A DNA stretch of 64,000 bases, taken from positions 11,733,756 through 11,797,755 of the forward strand of contig OY755038.1 in NCBI GenBank assembly GCA_963576565.1. Direction: 5' to 3'. A model generated the notes under the pieces. The model did not search any database. It had not been told where the DNA came from and was given only the letters and a program-made list of their open reading frames with translations. Every line of letters starts with the position of its first letter. Position 1 is the stretch's first letter. Both the position numbers and the translations under genes were made by a program. The DNA is from Aspidapion aeneum (Eukaryota; Arthropoda; Insecta; Coleoptera; Brentidae). Shown here in pieces: positions 61,801 through 64,000 of this stretch.

Positions 61801-64000
61801 GATACTATGGCTAATTCATACATAAATTTAACATCAAAAAAAGCGGGAGAAGCGGCAAAAATAAGGGAACAAATTAAAATAAACAAATATTCAGAATTAT
61901 CTCAAAATTATATTTTTGTTCCTTTTTCTGTAGAGACTTTTGGACCTTGGGGGGAAAAAGCTAAAAATTTTGTCAAAGAACTTGGTTTTCGTATGTAAGT
62001 CCCACGAACCTAGATCAACGTCATTTTTGATTCAGAGGTTAAGCCTTGCCATTCAAAGGGGAAATGCAGCTTCAGTCATAGGAACCATTCCCGACATGCA
62101 GCAGTTGGACGAAATTTTCAATCTTTAAATGTGTGCTTGGGGATGTATGCTTGCGTGTGTGAGTTTAGAGTTTAACTTTTATTATATTTTTATTGTTTAT
62201 TTCTTGTTTTATACCTATTTAATGTTAAAATAAATGTTTAATAAGTTTAAAAAAAAGGGACTGAAATAAGAGTTTTTTTTAAATCTAAACTCAATTATGT
62301 ATCATTCATTTGATACTAGATAAGCCTTATTTTATGTATAATGATGTATTTCAAAATGATTCAATTATTATAATCCCACTAGCTAAAAATAAAATACATT
62401 TTTGAACAGTGTAGATTGCTATCGAAGTGTTTATATATATATATGTAAGAAATAATTCAAGGAATAAACCTTCTTTTTTTGGTTAGTTTAATCTTTATTG
62501 CCATCAGATCATTTTACAATGCAAAAGCAACATTAAAATACAAAAGCAACATCATTTGTACATGATATTTAGGGACACCCTGTATATGCTGTAAAAATAA
62601 AATGTTTCAAGTTGGCAGTCACTCCACTTGGTATAATTGTATGTAGGTGTTTATGACTGCCAAATTTCCTTACAGCTTGACTATCTAGACGAGGATATCC
62701 TAAAAACTACTAAGCCTCGCAAAACAAACAAAAGCCAAAGTCAAACTTTTGAAGATGATCTTTTGGCAGACCCTGATACGAAACTAAACTCTCTAAAGCC
62801 TTTTGAAGGATTGTATTCTATAGAAGATAAACCAGGAAATAAAGCTGTAAAGGAATCACCAACTAATGCAAGTATGTCCCTTAAAGAGAATAAAGCACAC
62901 AGTTCTGAAAAATCTTATAAGAAAATGAAAAAACAAAAAAGTAATTTGAAACTGTTATCAGATAAAGAAGGTTTTAAAATGTACAATAATTTGGAATCTA
63001 ATAAAACTAGTAATCAAAATAGTAAAAAGAAATCTTCTAGTCTGTTATTAAAAGATGATCTTTTGGAAAATTCTGACAAAAAACCAAGCTCTTTAACATC
63101 TCGTCAAGATAGTTTTGAATTAGATTTTAAAGAAGAGAAGGTGGAACATATAGATGCAAAAAAATCCTTAACTAATGCAAATACATCTCTCAAAGAGAAT
63201 AAAACAGACAGTCCTAAAGCAACTCACAAGAATAAGAAAATGCAAGAAGAAGCCCCCAAAACGTACCAAAAGTTAAGGGCTGATATTATAGAAACTAAAA
63301 CTAGTAATCAAAATAGTAAAAATAAATCTTCAAATGTGTTATTAAAAGATGATCTTTTGGAAAATTCTGACAAAAAACCAAGCTCTTTAACATCTCGTCA
63401 AGATACTTTTGAATTAGATTCTAAAGAAGAGAAGGTGGAACATATAGATGCAAAAAAATCCTTAACTAATGCAAATACATCTCTCAAAGAGAATAAAATA
63501 GACAGTCCTAAAGCAACTCACAAGAACAAGAAAATGCAAGAAGAAGGCCGCAAAACCTACCAAAAGGTAAGGGCTGATATTATAGAAACTAAAACTAGTA
63601 ATCAAAATAGTAAAAATAAATCTTCAAATGTATTATTAAAAGATGATCTTTTGGAAAATTCTGACAAAAAACCAAGCTCTTTAACATCTCGTCAAGATAT
63701 TTATCAATTAGATTCTGTACAGGATAAAGCAGAAAATAAAGTTGCAAAAATATCCTTAATTACCGCAAATACGTCTCTCAAAGAGAATGAAGCAGACAGT
63801 TCTGAAGTATCTGACAAAAGCAGGAAAAAGCAAAAACGTGATTTAAAACTAACATCAGGTGAAGAAGGCGTCAAACAAAACAAAAATATAAATTCTGATG
63901 CTTCAGAAAATGAAATCAGTTATCAAAAGATTCAAAATAAATCTTCAGATGTGTTTTTAAAATATGAACAATTAACTAATCCAAATGTGTCAAAATCTGA
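49597..64000 (+). CDS. Unrecognised Lys/Ser-rich disordered protein gene, 4 exons seen, 3' end outside window
   Basis: CDS = join(49597..49824, 51884..52062, 52393..52513, 62676..64000), phases consistent, about 617 residues before the edge. It starts MSVRLTRAKSNKENQTPSK. Composition is dominated by Lys, Ser, Asn, Asp and Glu, with basic clusters resembling nuclear localisation signals (KRGKKKK in exon 2, PKKKKKAKR in exon 3). No globular domain is visible and nearly all of it should be intrinsically disordered. Exon 4 consists mainly of about four 98-residue tandem repeats. A nuclear or nucleolar, chromatin-associated role is possible from composition alone; I do not recognise the family and a diagnostic domain may lie beyond the window. 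Introns 1 and 3 (2.1 and 10.2 kb) contain transposons. Confidence 0.82.
49953..51397. mobile_element. TIR element GGTTCTACTACGTTATACC, copy 1 (1,445 bp)
   Basis: Ends GGTTCTACTACGTTATACC and, inverted, GGGTCTACTACGTTATACC. Perfect 8-bp duplication TTTATATC (49945-49952 and 51398-51405). The interior includes a TTCGG pentamer array (50620-50760) and two perfect palindromes with TCGGCGCAGCCGA-type centres (50581-50603, 50804-50846). Non-autonomous; an 8-bp duplication suggests hAT, P or Merlin-type transposition, unresolved. It lies in intron 1 of the plus gene. Confidence 0.87.
51884..52062 (+). CDS. Lys/Ser-rich gene, exon 2
   Basis: 179 bp between TTTTTTCCCCAG and AG|GTGAGT. It is open in phase 0: FKSPKSKPLKFDPDTSNST, then DDELPRSKRGKKKKVLSKN and SSAKKKSKRLKVR. 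Two strongly basic clusters are candidate nuclear localisation signals. It lies between two inverted copies of the same transposon (49953-51397 and 52528-54171), which could hide it from gene predictors. Confidence 0.82.
52393..52513 (+). CDS. Lys/Ser-rich gene, exon 3
   Basis: 121 bp from TTCTTCAG|GACAAC to CCAAGG|GTAAGA. The first base completes an Arg codon, then TTMELNQWPTVQADNTAVQ, a Gln-rich stretch and PKKKKKAKRNTNFLPR. The donor survives although a 1.6-kb transposon has inserted only 14 bp downstream; its target duplication begins six bases after the GT. Confidence 0.82.
52528..54171. mobile_element. TIR element GGGTCTACTACGTTATGCC, copy 2 (1,644 bp), opposite orientation
   Basis: Inverted copy of 49953-51397. 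Perfect 8-bp duplication GAATTGTG (52520-52527 and 54172-54179). It is about 200 bp longer because an internal block of about 290 bp (palindrome plus TTCGG array) is tandemly duplicated (53053-53340, 53345-53640). Inserted 14 bp past the exon 3 donor. Confidence 0.87.
53053..53640. repeat. Internal tandem duplication in TIR element copy 2
   Basis: The block beginning AAGTAATTCAGCAGGAGTCG and ending near CCTATAATTGGGCCCTCAGAT occurs twice, period about 294 bp, differing by a few substitutions and one short deletion in the pentamer array. Confidence 0.8.
54384..56305. mobile_element. Tc1/mariner-type element with TA target, about 1.9 kb
   Basis: TA|CAGTCGGGGACTTAATAAA at the left and the inverse at the right (56306-56307 TA). 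Arms match through GGCCGCTGCCGTTTTCAGAA to CCAATACCGG (about 68 bp). The interior has GGAAAACGGGAAAA-like low-complexity sequence (55570-55670) and no transposase. Its right end is also copied in the 850-bp tandem units. Confidence 0.8.
56037..58558. repeat. 850-bp tandem triplication
   Basis: AAAGCTAATTTTTTCCGCAA starts at 56081, 56931 and 57781, an exact 850-bp period; the third unit is shorter through a deletion near 58490. A 64-bp minor duplication precedes unit 1 (56037-56160). Units are nearly identical. Each holds the right end of the Tc1-like element; units 1 and 2 close with GTATGTACCAGTGGCAG, a hAT target site plus the first bases of a hAT end. Confidence 0.92.
58559..59474. mobile_element. 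hAT-like element, 916 bp, perfect 8-bp target duplication
   Basis: The left end TAGTGGCAGCTCGTG and the inverted right end CAGGGGCGGCTTGTGCATAA are imperfect TIRs. Target duplication GTATGTAC at 58551-58558 and 59475-59482. The interior has a strikingly GC-rich block (about 58975-59330) in an AT-rich neighbourhood. No ORF; non-autonomous. Confidence 0.85.
59482..60890. mobile_element. Mariner-type element (CAGCGTGTCCC ends), copy 2, right end lost
   Basis: Begins CAGCGTGTCCCATTTTCGA and follows 6601-8121 closely to about 60890 (GGGGTATAGCAAAAATCTG), where the last 100 bp or so are missing. The left TA belongs to the hAT target site. It contains the 65-codon ORF at 60184. Confidence 0.8.
60184..60381 (+). 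CDS. Short ORF inside the mariner-type element, unknown
   Basis: 65 codons: MAYNYFKLARNRPYPDFEK, then CDMFDCFIYATKSQYLNGR and a Cys-containing end (CQQCLTHNGNQKN). The homologous stretch in the other copy (7299-7494) has the same protein-like sequence but with stops. It may be a remnant exon of a captured or ancestral transposon gene; function unknown and coding status doubtful. Confidence 0.3.
   Translation: MAYNYFKLARNRPYPDFEKCDMFDCFIYATKSQYLNGRNIFMQNALRKITQKCQQCLTHNGNQKN
61117..61691. mobile_element. AGCTCACAC-family element, copy 4
   Basis: The left flank ATACTCTGCCAATCTATGGG leads into AGCTCACACTAGGTACTATA (61143); the right end is TAGTAGTAGTGTGAGCT (61691). Two CCTTTCGTTTGAT modules and a short CAGA microsatellite (61544-61567). 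Shorter than copies 1-3. Confidence 0.75.
61807..62127 (+). pseudogene. Frameshifted C-terminal fragment of a retroelement-like protein
   Basis: One frame gives NKYSELSQNYIFVPFSVETF then GPWGEKAKNFVKELGF; after about 61990 the next frame gives SFLIQRLSLAIQRGNAASVI and GTIPDMQQLDEIFNL with a stop. VETFGPWG...RLSLAIQRGNAASV is a motif pair I associate with C-termini of repetitive RT-bearing proteins in animals (memory, not checked). A frameshift separates the halves; no N-terminal part is present. Confidence 0.5.
62128..62675. other. End of intron 3 of the plus gene
   Basis: No gene; a lone mariner-type end GGGACACCCTGTATA at 62571 and AT-rich sequence leading to the exon 4 acceptor. Confidence 0.45.
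62676..64000 (+). CDS. Lys/Ser-rich gene, exon 4 with 98-residue tandem repeats, open at window end
   Basis: The acceptor TTTCCTTACAG|CTTGAC is followed by 1,325 bp with no stop in phase 0 (LDYLDEDILKTTKPRKTNK...). From about 62709 the sequence repeats with an exact 294-bp period: units begin near 62709, 63003, 63297 and 63591. Each carries a DDLLENSDKKPSSLTSRQD-type block, a LTNANTSLKEN block and a Lys-rich end. The two central units are the most alike; the outer ones are diverged. The period keeps the frame, so the repeats are coding and expandable. Disordered and highly charged. Confidence 0.82.
62709..63884 (+). repeat. Four in-frame 294-bp coding minisatellite units
   Basis: The motif AAAACTAGTAATCAAAATAG recurs at 63003, 63297 and 63591, an exact 294-bp period; a diverged unit precedes it (about 62709) and the fourth unit decays toward 63884. 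The period is 98 codons. Units two and three are nearly identical, suggesting recent unequal exchange. Confidence 0.85.

Overview
This is eukaryotic DNA: AT-rich, intron-rich and crowded with transposable elements. Both protein genes have GT-AG introns with compatible phases, and the repeats (Tc1/mariner, hAT-like and foldback elements, non-LTR retrotransposons, a Penelope-like element) fit an insect nuclear genome. A beetle is only a guess. No bacterial, phage or CRISPR features were seen.

Two divergent genes start about 540 bp apart near 49.06-49.60 kb. Leftward, on the minus strand and filling 49058 down to position 1, is the ortholog of ZFYVE26 (spastizin). I assembled 15 exons whose reading phases agree at every junction; together they encode about 1,751 residues, and the 3' end lies outside the window. 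The FYVE zinc finger is split over exons 7 and 8. Rightward, on the plus strand from 49597 to beyond 64000, is a gene I do not recognise. It encodes a Lys/Ser/Asp/Glu-rich, probably disordered protein with four exons in view. Exon 4 carries about four in-frame tandem repeats of 98 residues and is still open at the window end.

Nearly everything else is intronic repeat DNA. From left to right: 0.2-4.3 kb, an AGCTCACAC-ended repeat, a mariner MITE, a palindromic element with a 9-bp target duplication, and a Penelope-like remnant with a GIY-YIG domain and a hammerhead-like motif. 5-12 kb, hAT-like and mariner-like non-autonomous elements. 14-19.5 kb, tandemly duplicated non-LTR reverse transcriptase fragments. 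24.8-32 kb, more AGCTCACAC elements, a Foldback-type element, a 7-copy satellite of about 257 bp, and the second palindromic element. 34-40.4 kb, an 84-bp perfect hairpin, a mariner MITE, and a 1.6-kb inverted duplication whose left arm includes a ZFYVE26 splice acceptor. 40.5-47.7 kb, a dead mariner transposase, non-LTR fragments (one nested in another) and a hAT-like MITE. 50-54.2 kb, two opposite copies of one transposon bracketing exons 2-3 of the plus gene. 54.4-61.7 kb, a Tc1-like element, an 850-bp triplication, a hAT-like element with perfect 8-bp duplications inserted at the end of a mariner element, and a further AGCTCACAC element.

The most interesting signals are structural: several element families have clear TIRs and target-site duplications, and a shared palindromic core rich in TTCGG/TTAGG-like pentamers sits inside different transposon ends. 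The two host genes have no evident functional link beyond a shared promoter region.
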